Assembly: GCA_020631735.1 (NCBI GenBank)
Contig: CM036231.1
Location: 4,863,831-4,927,830, forward strand
Origin: Saccharum officinarum
Taxonomy: Eukaryota > Streptophyta > Magnoliopsida > Poales > Poaceae
Reading direction: 5' to 3'
Length of the DNA: 64,000 nucleotides
Shown here: piece by piece, positions 1 through 9,558 of the stretch
How positions within the stretch are numbered: the first letter of the stretch is position 1
Layout of the letters: each line of letters begins with the position of its first letter
Notes under the pieces: model-generated
Told to the model about the DNA's origin: nothing
Seen by the model: the letters and a program-made list of their open reading frames with translations, nothing else
The model's database searches: none
Position numbers and translations under genes: made by a program

Positions 1-318
1 AATGAAACAGGCTATCCTCTTTCTAATAAGAAATAGGGACATTATGGGTTTGGCAACACATATATCAGGGATAGTATTTTTACGAATTCTAAACACATGA
101 CACGAACCAGGTAGCATGTTTAAGAATTCTAAACATACGACACGAATCAGGTCAGTGAAACACTGAAACATAATTGGACAGGCGGAACAAAAGTTTTTTT
201 TTTACAAATTGTAAATATATGACAGGAGGCAGGTCAGTGAAACATAAGAGGACAGATGGAAGTGGAACAAAAGATTTATTAAATAGTTAAGTAGTAATAT
301 CAATTGGCTGAGCGGCTA

Positions 319-2511
319 AACGAAAACGCACAAAACATCTAGATGGAACATGGTGAAACTGAATTTGAATCGCAGCTCTGAAAGAAATCAATGATTAGAC
401 GACATCAGTTATGCTTAATCAATTTGTCAAGTGATAATTTTTTTCTATATAAGAAATTGGTAATATTCTTTCATAAAAGTGTGGCAATGTTGCAAAAACT
501 ATCATCAAAGTGATCAGAACAGGGTGGACTACTGAAACATCTGATTCTACCTTTTTGAGATGTTAGGTTATAGGAATGCAGTCAGATCATAACAGCACAG
601 TGCCACAATTAGGTGACTGAAATCAGAAATTAAGTATTCAGACATTTGGTAATAGAAGCTATGGAACTCATAAATTGTACCTTCATCGTAAGCCCCATGC
701 CTGTTCTCAAGGTCCACTTTCCGAATTGAGTTGAGAACCTTCACCTGCATGAGTGGAAAAGTTTTTATAATCATGTATCAAAGGCAGCACCTTCTAACTT
801 CCATCTAGCACAGTAGTGTCGATTTCCTATGTTAAAAGGATTATATGACCATACCTTTTCATCTCTGATATCCTGTCTATCAAGACTTACAGGTGGTTCC
901 ATGGCAGATAGAGGTATTGTTTGAAGAATGCGACCGACTGTGAACTATGTCACGGATTATCCCATAATTTCCAAAGTACCTGCAAGGGCATATGTTTTTG
1001 AACTAAATGATCTAGAATTAGAATGCCAAAACATGAATAGATTCTGAATAAATAAAACCAAGATAAGATAATTTCAAAGGCTAAACAGAAGAGACTATTG
1101 TAAAGTTCAAACAAACCCACTATATATGACCGTACAATTTCCTAGTGATTCATTCCATTAAGTGAAAAATAATCTCGCCATGCACATAATTCCAATCAGA
1201 ATTTAATCTAACCATCCCTTATTTGTTGTCATCTACAGTGTCCACATAATACATCCTTGTGAGGAACTCACTTGTCATCACAATTTTCACTGCATTCACA
1301 ATAAACAGCAGGGCACATTCTTCTTAGTTTGGTAAAGCCTTTTATTTTGTACGATACGATAGTAAAACTATGTTTTTTTAAGGGACAGTAAACCATGTTA
1401 GTACATGCACTGGAAACTTTGGAAGAAGCAAAGCGGTGTCAAGCACCAACCTAAACAACAGATTCTTTGGTCTAAAACCATGCTTTGCAGCATCAAAGTT
1501 GGCATAAGAATGGGTTGGCTATGATATTATTTATATTGATCTCAAAGCTGTAAAGGGAAATAGTATAGATACTGACATGACCAAAAATCTGGCAAATAAC
1601 ATACTGGTGATCCACCTGGCAGGTCAAATTGGCCTCAGTTACAGATCTTAAGCCCTGATCTGTTAATTTCTTCCTAGAATATCCAAATATACCAACATTC
1701 TGCAGCAAAAAAACCAAAAACGAAAAGGTGTAACATGAAAATGACAGTAGCAGAAGCTATTGTATGTTCATACCGGACGAAGGAAAACCACTGTAATACA
1801 GAGCAAATAGCGCTGGAAAAACCTTAGTTGTTGGCAGCTTGCTGGGAGGTCCAATTACAGCAACGCAAAGAGATGGTTCATTGTTCGAGTGTCCTGTGGA
1901 CATAGCGGACTCTTTCTTTTGAACAGGAGAACTGATTTCAAAAGGAGATGTAGCGGACTCTTCCTTTTGAACAGGATAATTGATTTGAAAAGGAGATGTG
2001 TCCATGACCCTGAGGCACTGATTTTTCCTGAAACAGTTGAGCTATCCAAAGTATGAGAGCCTGTGTTGGCAATTTGGCCCCCAGAACCTGCATAAGATAA
2101 TATGACAAGGAAAATCTGTCATGAGTTTTTTTTTATAATGCTAGTGCAAACTGCATGAATGTATCAAAGGTACGAAATAATCCAGTGTCAGCAGCACCGA
2201 GGAAATCATAAAGCATTAGGATAGTAGCGACAACTATGATAAGCACCTCTGCACATGGGAAGCTACAGAACCCAACACAACTGATTTCCCAATAGAGTGC
2301 TAACCATAAGCAAGATGCATGTTCCAATAACTTGTCTTTTCAGTCAGAGATGCAGCCTCCAAGTAATCTGGAACTCTATAATTCCCTCGAACATCTAGAT
2401 TTCTCTGAAGTTGCCGTCCATGATGCCTCTTCAATGCCTTCGGGAGTTTCAGGTTTGCAGCAATCCAGCATCTCTATCCACAAGCCTGTGTTCTGAAACC
2501 TTTAGCAGGTC
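319..2511 (-). pseudogene. G6PD4: Glucose-6-phosphate dehydrogenase 4-like (plastid P0 type) pseudogene, copy 1
   Basis: Exon-like blocks with AG/GT borders, in minus-strand order: 2305-2511 (N-terminal region), 1774-2087, 1605-1699, about 1165-1289, 855-979, 681-744 and about 319-377. Translations follow the G6PDH order. The cofactor-fold block has FPALFALYYSGF, then NVGIFGYSRKKLTD, then EFLTRMYYVD, then [14 protein letters not shown] and AMEPPVSLD, then IRKVDLEN, then QIQFHHVP. The glycine motif before FPALFALYY reads GPPSKL, unlike the usual GASGDL, which fits the divergent P0/G6PD4 group. The exons with the substrate site (RIDHYLGK-type) and the large catalytic middle are missing. Breaks include an in-frame TAG in the first block, a frame change within the second, a TAA after the TVDDNK codons, and a 4-base duplication in 855-979. 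It is a non-functional remnant; the family assignment is strong, the isoform likely. Confidence 0.82.
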
Positions 2512-2589
2512 CTGCAACCTATGTACAGAAGCATCAAGTAGAAAAATCAGTAGATGAATGTTGCAATGCGTAAATACCAAATAATGTAA

Positions 2590-3163
2590 GAGCATCTCCA
2601 ACAACTCCTTAAAACAGGTTGCTATTCTTATAATTTTGGCAAAAAACACAAAATTCCTTCTCCAACAACTCCTCAAACCAACTTGCTATTTATCCGAACT
2701 TGCTATTCACCGGCCTTGCGTGCGGAAGAATACGCGCGCGGAAAGGACTTGCTATCCCGATCTCGGGGCATCGGCGGCGCTCCCGGGCGGCCTCGGCGAC
2801 GCTCCGGGACGGCCTCGGGGCTGGAGCCGAGGGGCGGGGCTGGCCGGAGCGAGGAGGACCGCCACCAGTGCTGTTGTTCCTCGTCGGCGCGGGAGGAGGT
2901 GCCGCGGCCGCCGGTGAGGCACCGGCGACGAGCGCGGGCTGCCGTTGTGACGAGAAAAGTTAACGGGGCTCTTCGTTCACTAGCGGAGCTCTTCGTTCGT
3001 TTAGCGGGCCTCTTCGTTCGTTAGCGGGCTTCTTCATTTTGGCAAATGTGTTTTAAGGAGTTGTTGGAGAGAGATCCTTTTTTTTCACTTGCCAAATAAA
3101 TTAGCAACTTGCTAAAACTCAAGATTTACCGAGTGATTTTTTTTCAAGTTGTTGGAGATGCTC
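2590..3163. mobile_element. PIF/Harbinger-type non-autonomous element, copy 1
   Basis: The element has perfect 17-base terminal inverted repeats (GAGCATCTCCAACAACT at 2590-2606 and its complement at 3147-3163). It is flanked by a TAA target duplication (2587-2589 and 3164-3166). A 3-base TAA/TTA site and GAG...CTC ends are typical of Tourist/PIF-Harbinger elements in grasses. It has AT-rich arms and a strongly GC-rich core (about 2740-2960). Open frames in the core are compositional; no transposase is visible. It lies in the 5' intron of the G6PD4-like remnant. Confidence 0.88.
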
Positions 3164-3347
3164 TAAGGCAAGAAACTCCATGACATCATGAACGCCTAAT
3201 AAATCAGATGGGATAAATTCCTCTGTCAGACACCTACTGCGAAGCAATTTTTGGCCCCTGCTCTTCCCCAAACCAGAACCCTAGAAATCAAAATCCCCAA
3301 ATCTCAGTGCATCCCTAACCCTAAGGCAAAGAAATAAGGGCATTTAC

Positions 3348-3705
3348 CTATACCAAGACGACGACGAACTCGACGTTGGCCCTACGCGAGGTGGCGGCCG
3401 GCAACAATCAGGGAGCCGCGCCGCCGTCGGTACTGGCCTGTGCGTGTGCATGCATCTCCGGCTAAGGGTGCCGACCGAGGGGCCATCGGACGTTGTCGCG
3501 CCGGCGAGGGGCGACCCGGTTGCGCCACCATCGGTCCCCGCACGCTTGTCGTGGCCGGTGCCGCGACGGAGAGGAGACCGCCCGGCGGCGGTGTGGCGCG
3601 GCTGTGGCACAGAGGGTGAGGAGCACTCGAGGTGATCCCGTCCGGCGGTGACGGAGGTGATCCCGTCCGGCGGCGGCTACGGGCGAAGCGGTAGCGCTGC
3701 TTCAT
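3348..3705 (-). other. GC-rich putative first exon and 5' end of the G6PD4-like remnant, copy 1
   Basis: On the minus strand a GC-rich block ends at a good splice donor (GTAAAT at 3347-3342). It is preceded by open frames from ATGs at 3705 and 3610 that are rich in Arg, Ser and Pro, a composition compatible with a plastid transit peptide. It lies upstream of the 2305-2511 block and is separated from it by an intron holding the Harbinger-type element. I cannot tell which ATG or frame was used, and no sequence similarity supports the product, so this is a positional inference. Confidence 0.4.
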
Positions 3706-4440
3706 GCAGGGACAGAAAGGAGGCGTTGGCGTGGGCGAGGTCGATGGCGCGATCGTGATGAGCGGTTTCGCGGCAGAAAGGGAGAGGAGGCAAATGTGTG
3801 ATTGGAGCGTGATTGGAGGCGGTGCCGAGGGAAGCGCGCAGGGAGGGAGTGAATGTGCGACGCCGGCCGAACTTTGCGAGGTAGCGAGCGGGCGATGCCG
3901 GATGAACGATTCTCTTACGAATTTTTTTAGTCGTAGAGAAAGGTTTAATCCGACATCTAACGTTTACCCTTATTCCTATGCTACATTTTCTGATCCCACA
4001 GACGGCCACGTCGCCTGTTTACCCTGTCCGTTCGGTTTGCCATCAATGGTCTTCGTACCACAGCCTCCGTCTCTGCGACTTATAATCCGTCTTTTTCAAC
4101 TTATTTTTTTAATCGAAACAGTATTTTTCTCTCACAACAAATCAGCCATCAACGTTTTTCAACCGGCTTATCAGCACAGCGGAACGGCTCCTCCGTCTCC
4201 AACCCACATAGGGGCCACGGGATCAAAAAAAATGGTGCCTCGCGAAGCTTCTGTGACGCTCGCGAGCTCGTGTGCCCTCCGCCCCTCCCCAAACCCGCAG
4301 CGCCCCTTGTCGCAAAAAAAAAAACCCGCAGCGCCCCGAAATATCAAAAAAGAAAAAAAAACGCAGCGCCCTGGTACCCTCCGCCGCGCCAGCCTGCCCT
4401 CAGTGCCGCGGGCTCAGCGGCGCGCGCGTTGTCCAGCACC
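3706..4440. other. Putative divergent promoter region, copy 1
   Basis: This region lies between the GC-rich 5' end of the minus-strand G6PD4-like remnant and the plus-strand gene fragments. It contains A-runs (near 4311-4365) and an AT-rich stretch near 4080-4160 resembling hAT-like MITE ends, but I could not define inverted repeats. A plus frame is open from 3704 to 4507 without family resemblance, and I do not regard it as a gene. Copy 2 is at 18096-18830. Confidence 0.3.
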
Positions 4441-7350
4441 TGCTGCCGCCTCGGCGCTACCCCGAGTTTATACCTCCATCGTGTTCAGCTCAAATCCAAA
4501 TATATGATGCGGACAGGTTATACCATACAAAAGGAGCAGATCCAAGACAAGAACTTCCGCTTGTGGTTACCAATTTGAGTGAGAGTGTTTAACGTCAGAA
4601 AGATATATATGACAAAGTTGTTCACAATGGGAAGGTCGAAATACAGACCGCCCATCGTAAACAGCTTTGTCATATATTGCTCAGTTTTAAGCAAATTCTG
4701 CTTTGTAAGACCAAGTCTAGCAACTTCATTTCTATTTCCTGTTACGTACGCATCAGTACATACTATTGTTTGCCTTCACTCAAGTGTTGGATCAAGGCTT
4801 AATTCCCGTCAAGGTAGTTACTGAAATCTTTTTCTCCTCCTTACAGCCAGCAGATCCATATCCTACATGTCATGAGGCCTTTCGTATTTGCTATGTGCTA
4901 ATCTATATCACTTATTGTTCCATACTACCTATGTTAACCATTGCATGGTTGCTAATGCAGTCACTCTGCTTTTATCAATTTCTTGAAGCAAATAGATAAA
5001 TGCTGCACCAACTGGAGAAGCCCATAAAAAGCTTAGGCCTCAAATGGTGGAGGATTCATAAATCGCAAGCATTGCTCCATTGCTACCCATGGTCTCCTCT
5101 ATTAGCGTCATTTTTCATACTTGGGTTCTAGTCGTGCCTCCTAAAATTAGCAGTCTATTTTATTCATGCAACTTCTAATTCATATAACATTTTCTTTGTC
5201 ATGCACTTCTTTGCAGAAACTTCTATGAATGATAGTGTGCTGCATGGAGCACTACCTCATTTAGCGATGCCCTTCCTATGAGTTCGTTTATAAATCTACC
5301 CGTCCTGTTTGATGGTGTTCACGCAATCACCGTATAGGTACAATCTTTGTCCTTCTGTTTTCTCAGAGTTATGGATAATAGTTTGAATGCCTTTTGTCAG
5401 ATAGTTCAGCACATGTTTGTTATTTCATGGATAATAGTTTTAGGATCTTTCAACCAGTTGTGCACACCTTTCTTCAGCTGTTATGCTGTCTGAACCAATT
5501 TTATTTTTGCCTACTCAAAGTGATAACATCCTCTATAGGCAGAGCGAAAACAATAAACGTGCAGTATATCAGATAAATGTGTAGTTCTTAAGGGATATAC
5601 ATTCCCTAATACAATGCAGCTGCAGTGAATGGACCATTTGCTTCATTTGGTTTACCTAATTTTTTTTGGGGCTAGCCTTTTCCTGCTTATGAGAATGATG
5701 GCTACCACTCACTTAACATTATTCTGAGCATTGCAATAGGCTGCGATTTCTGTATTGCCTTCATACGATTTCTGTATTGCCTTCACTAACAGGCATTGAG
5801 TTCTCTGGTCTAATTTTCAAAGGGATTCAAATTGTTTGATTCTTCATTTAAATTATTTCATCATGCGAATTCAACGCAAATAAACTGATTCCCACAAACT
5901 TGGCAGTGTTTTTTTTAGGGAGGCATGGCGCTGTTTTGATGCAACACTTATTGTGCCTTTCGACCAGTACGACAATAGACAACTCAAGGTTAGTACTCGG
6001 CTCATACATTGGTCGGCCTAGCAGTGCAATATCAATTTTAGTTCTCCACTGCTAATTGCAAATCAAAATTTAATGAACCTTGGTAGCTTCTGTTGAACAA
6101 AAATATGGATTAGGACTAACCTAAAATTATATGTGGTTTCAAGTTAACCCTACTTTAATTTGCATAGAGTAGGATGTGCCACTGACCTGCCAAAGGCAAC
6201 ATTATTCTACCAGACAGATAATTTTGTACTTATCTTTATTTTTTTTCTAAAGTTTTGGAAAGCCCTGCTCAACACCTAGATGTAAATCAGTTCTACAATA
6301 TGCAATGGCCTGTGCACTGGTCTTTTTATCTTTCTTTGCCAAAAAAATTGACATGGTTTTGTCTTGCCATTTAAAATAAGTTATGAAATTATTAGAGTTT
6401 GGGACCCTGCTCCCTTAACCAAGTTAGAAGGATGCAGGATTTACATTAGGCAGTACAGGTTTTGTTCAAGGAGTTCGATTGGAATGTGATGAGGCTGAGT
6501 TTAGCATATAATATATACACAGCTGTTTAAGATCCTCACAGTACATTGAACTATGCTACCTTCTATAGTAATTGCATTTTGGCAGATTTAAGTACTGATT
6601 TAATAGTGTTACATGGGCAGAAAGTGGGTCAAAATTGAAACCAAATTTGAAATGTACGCAATGAACAGAGATAGTCAATTGCATCCTTTCGGTGATAAAA
6701 TATTTTATTCTTCGCTAAAAGTACCATTTGACCTTTACTGGAGAAAGAATTAGACTACTGCCAAGATCAGTCATATAAGATATTTTTTGTTTAGACAATA
6801 TGAACTTTAATCTAAAATATACACAATAGGCAGATAGCTCATTTCCTGTATGTACCATTTTATCTGCTATATTTAGCCATGAACTCACACTGCAATACAT
6901 GTTTAAATATTTATGTGCTTATTGTTTGCTAACTGACATTTATCTCATGCCTTACCCTCTTTATCCTACAGTGCCTTTAATTTGCCAGATGTTTTATATA
7001 GAGTATATCCCAGATTTGCTAAGCATGAGGAAGAATTAAAGGAGTAATTTTTTTTGTTTTTGTTTTGGGACAACCACATTGTATTTTATGATGAGAACAT
7101 TGTACAATGTGAACAATTCTCAGAGGTGCCAGGTGCCAATATTTAAGGATACTAATATGTGTAATGTATTCAGACTCCTTTTATTAGTAAACTTATATGT
7201 GTTAGAGCTAACATTATTGTATGTTGGGTCACTGGTATGCTAAAAAAGGCTGAATGCCCTCTTCATGCATTTTTGTGTGCAGATTACCGACCAAGGTCTG
7301 AATCTGATGAAAAACGAAAGGCTCACTATCCTTGATGTATATAAAAGTGG
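4441..7350 (+). pseudogene. Fragments of an unrecognised multi-exon plant gene, copy 1
   Basis: Several short blocks look like exons on the plus strand. Around 4480-4680 there is a frame containing YHTKGADPRQELPLVV, broken by one stop. At 5217-5331 a block runs from a TTTGCAG acceptor to a GTACAATC donor. At about 5936-5990 FDATLIVPFDQYDNRQLK precedes a GTTAGT donor. At 6972-7045 AFNLPDVLYRVYPRFAKHEE follows a CTACAG acceptor. At 7281-7335 DYRPRSESDEKRKAHYP and a TGA follow a TGTGTGCAG acceptor. Frames are interrupted and the blocks do not join cleanly. I do not recognise the family. It could be a captured, decayed neighbour of the G6PD4-like gene. Confidence 0.45.
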
Positions 7351-7436
7351 CCCTCAGTAATGGCTTTTTTTTTTGCTTTCCTATGGTTCAAAACCGCTCT
7401 TTTAGAATTTTGTGCTTCTTATGAATCATAGCTTGC

Positions 7437-7468
7437 TAGCCCGCGCAACTGCGCAGGGTACCGACTAG
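7437..7468 (+). mobile_element. Helitron-like 3' terminus, copy 1
   Basis: A GC-rich hairpin (CCCGCGC, loop AACT, GCGCAGGG with a bulge) is followed six bases later by CTAG at 7465-7468 and then T. This is the standard 3' end of grass Helitrons: a short hairpin, CTRR and a T of the host site. The matching 5' end (TC after A) is not identified and may lie left of the window. The element body would contain the two sets of gene fragments to the left. Confidence 0.65.
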
Positions 7469-7600
7469 TTGTTATTTATTGTTAGCATTAACTTATATTA
7501 TGGATGTGATGGTCATTATAAAATAAATTATAAAAGCATAAAACATAAGTAGATATGTATCATTCGTTTTGTAGGAATGTTTAATAGTTTTTTTTCTTTC

Positions 7601-8181
7601 ATTGCAACTAAAAGTTTTAGTTTGATTTTGGTGAATTGATGAAACCCTAGGTACTAACCTATGTATTCTAAGTGATCATGAGATAGGTTAGTGCACATTT
7701 CAAGTGGCGGAGCAAATGGTGGAGATCATGGTGATGGTGATGGTGATGGTGATGGCCATGGTGATGATCAAGTTCTCATAGCTTGGAAAAGAAGAAAGCG
7801 AAAAACAAAAAGCTCAAGCAAAAGTATAATTTGTAGGAGCATTTTGTTTCGGTGCTCAAGACATTTAGTGAGTGTGACCACATTTAGGATCGATAGCCGT
7901 ACTATTAAGAGGGGTTAAACTCGTATCGAAATGCGATTATCAAAGTGTCACTAGATGTTCTAATTCATTGCATATGTATTTAGATTCTAGTGAGTGCTAA
8001 CACCCTTGAAAATGTTTGTGAAAATATGCTAACACACGTGCACTATGGTGAGACACTTGGTGGTTAGCACATTTGAGCAAGGGTGGTGAAGTTGGTGAAA
8101 TCGAGGGGTTGTTTTCCCTTGACCGGACGTTGCATCAGACGCTGGACCTATGCGTCCAGTCAGTGGTGGAGAAGCAACACG
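7601..8181 (+). mobile_element. Sirevirus-type LTR fragment, plus orientation, copy 1
   Basis: The sequence runs in the sense direction of Sirevirus LTRs: a TTTGGTGAATTGATGA start region, the GTACTATTAAGAGGGG segment, and a GACCGGACG / GCGTCCAGTC motif zone near 8118-8165. It stops abruptly at 8181 where another LTR begins. A GGTGAT microsatellite lies at 7729-7752. The start is approximate because the terminal TG is decayed. It is the oldest layer of this LTR stack. Confidence 0.6.
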
Positions 8182-9558
8182 TGAAAGGTCCTAATATGGC
8201 TAGAGGGGGTGAATAGCCTATTGAAAAATACTACAAAGCACTAAAGCAATTGATTAGTATAACAAATGATGTAATGCAATTTTGCTCTAACTCTACAAGA
8301 GTTACAAGCCACCTATCTAACAGTTCTAGTTGCTATAATCATTGGGCACACAAGGGGTTAAGTCACTACTCACTAAGAGCTCTCAAGGCTACGTTAAAAA
8401 GGTCCACTAGGTGAAACTAAACTAGCAAGCAAGCTTTCCAAATTAGCTACATTAAAGAGCTTGCTACACAGCTAGTTTGCAAGAATGTAAGGAAGTGAGT
8501 AGGGTGATTATACCGTCGTATCGAGAAATATATGAACCAATCACAATGTAGTCAGTCTAATCACTGGAAGAAATCCAATCACAATGGAGACATGATTTCT
8601 CTCCCGAGGTTCACGTGCTTGCCAGCACGCTAATCCCCGTTGTGTCGACCAACACTTGGTGGATCAGCGGCTAATAGGTATCACACACCTAGCCAACAAA
8701 TAGCGTTGCAAGAACCTACCTACAAGTGATGTAACTCAACAACGAGCAATTTACTAGTGTTACCTTTCAATTCTCCGTCGGGGATGGTACAAGACCCCTC
8801 ACAATCAATGGGTCTAGCCGCGAGACGGCCACGAACAATCACCAACTCGTGCCGATGCTCCTCCGCTGCTCTAAGCCATCTAGGTGATGGCAACCACCAA
8901 GAATAACAACAACTCCGCAGCCACAACGATCTCTAAGTGCCACTAGATGCAATCACTCAAGCAAATGCACTAGGAATCACTCCTAATCTCACTATGAAGG
9001 TGAATCAATGATAGAGATAAGTGGGAGGTGTTTGCTTAGGCTCATAAGGATGTTAGAAATATCAAAGTGCCAAGAGAGTAAGCCCCAAGCTAGCTACCAC
9101 CTATTTATAGAGCCCCAAGGCTCAAAGAGCCGTTGGGCTGTCAGGGTCGTGAACGGACACACCGATTGGACGCAGCCCTGCGTCTAATCGCTAGCGTCGG
9201 TGCACCGATGCCATCCATGTGGCATCAGGTTCAACCGCGCACGCGTCGGATCCTAATGGTCAAAAACGGTCAGTGCAAGTCAACCAGACAGACCGGATGC
9301 ACCGGCGCGTGACCTGACGCACCAGCATCGAGTCTGATCACGCGTGCACCCGCAAAGCCAAGCCAGAGACCTGATGGCTGATGCGTCGTTAGTGTGACCG
9401 GACGCGCCACAATGTTGCGTCTGGTCACTTCCAGTAAGACCCCGAGAGGGTTTTTTTCGTGACCGGCCGTGTCAGGTCGACATCAACTAGACGCGGCACC
9501 GAGTCTGATCACCTCTATGCCACCAGCCAAGTCACTGCGCTGCCTACGTTAGCGTACG
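8182..9558 (-). mobile_element. Sirevirus LTR, 3' portion in sense, interrupted, copy 1
   Basis: It begins on the plus strand with TGAAAGGTCC and the conserved CTAGAGGGGGTGAATAG segment, which is the downstream end of a minus-oriented LTR. A minus TATA box (TATAAATAG) lies at 9110-9102, and an array of GACCGGACGCG / CGTCTGGTC motifs spans 9155-9530. The other LTR end is not present: at 9558 the sequence passes into the 9559 LTR. That LTR inserted here with GTACG (9554-9558) as the expected target repeat. The left flank ACACG at 8177-8181 would be its own target repeat. Confidence 0.75.

Noticed and set aside
319..2511. A functional glucose-6-phosphate dehydrogenase gene
   Set aside because: Catalytic exons are missing and stops plus a 4-base frameshift are shared by both copies.
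2636..3024. Three overlapping open frames in the Harbinger-type element
   Set aside because: They lie in the GC-rich core in all three frames with no family motif. High GC alone explains them.
3704..4507. A 267-codon plus-strand open frame as a protein gene
   Set aside because: It is compositional: GC-rich first-exon/promoter DNA with A-runs. No domain, and the frame differs in the other contig copy because of homopolymer indels (290 codons at 18094-18966).
7729..7752. GGTGAT-repeat frame at 7691-7918 as a Gly/Asp-repeat protein
   Set aside because: A microsatellite inside an LTR fragment; the frame has no start context or conservation.
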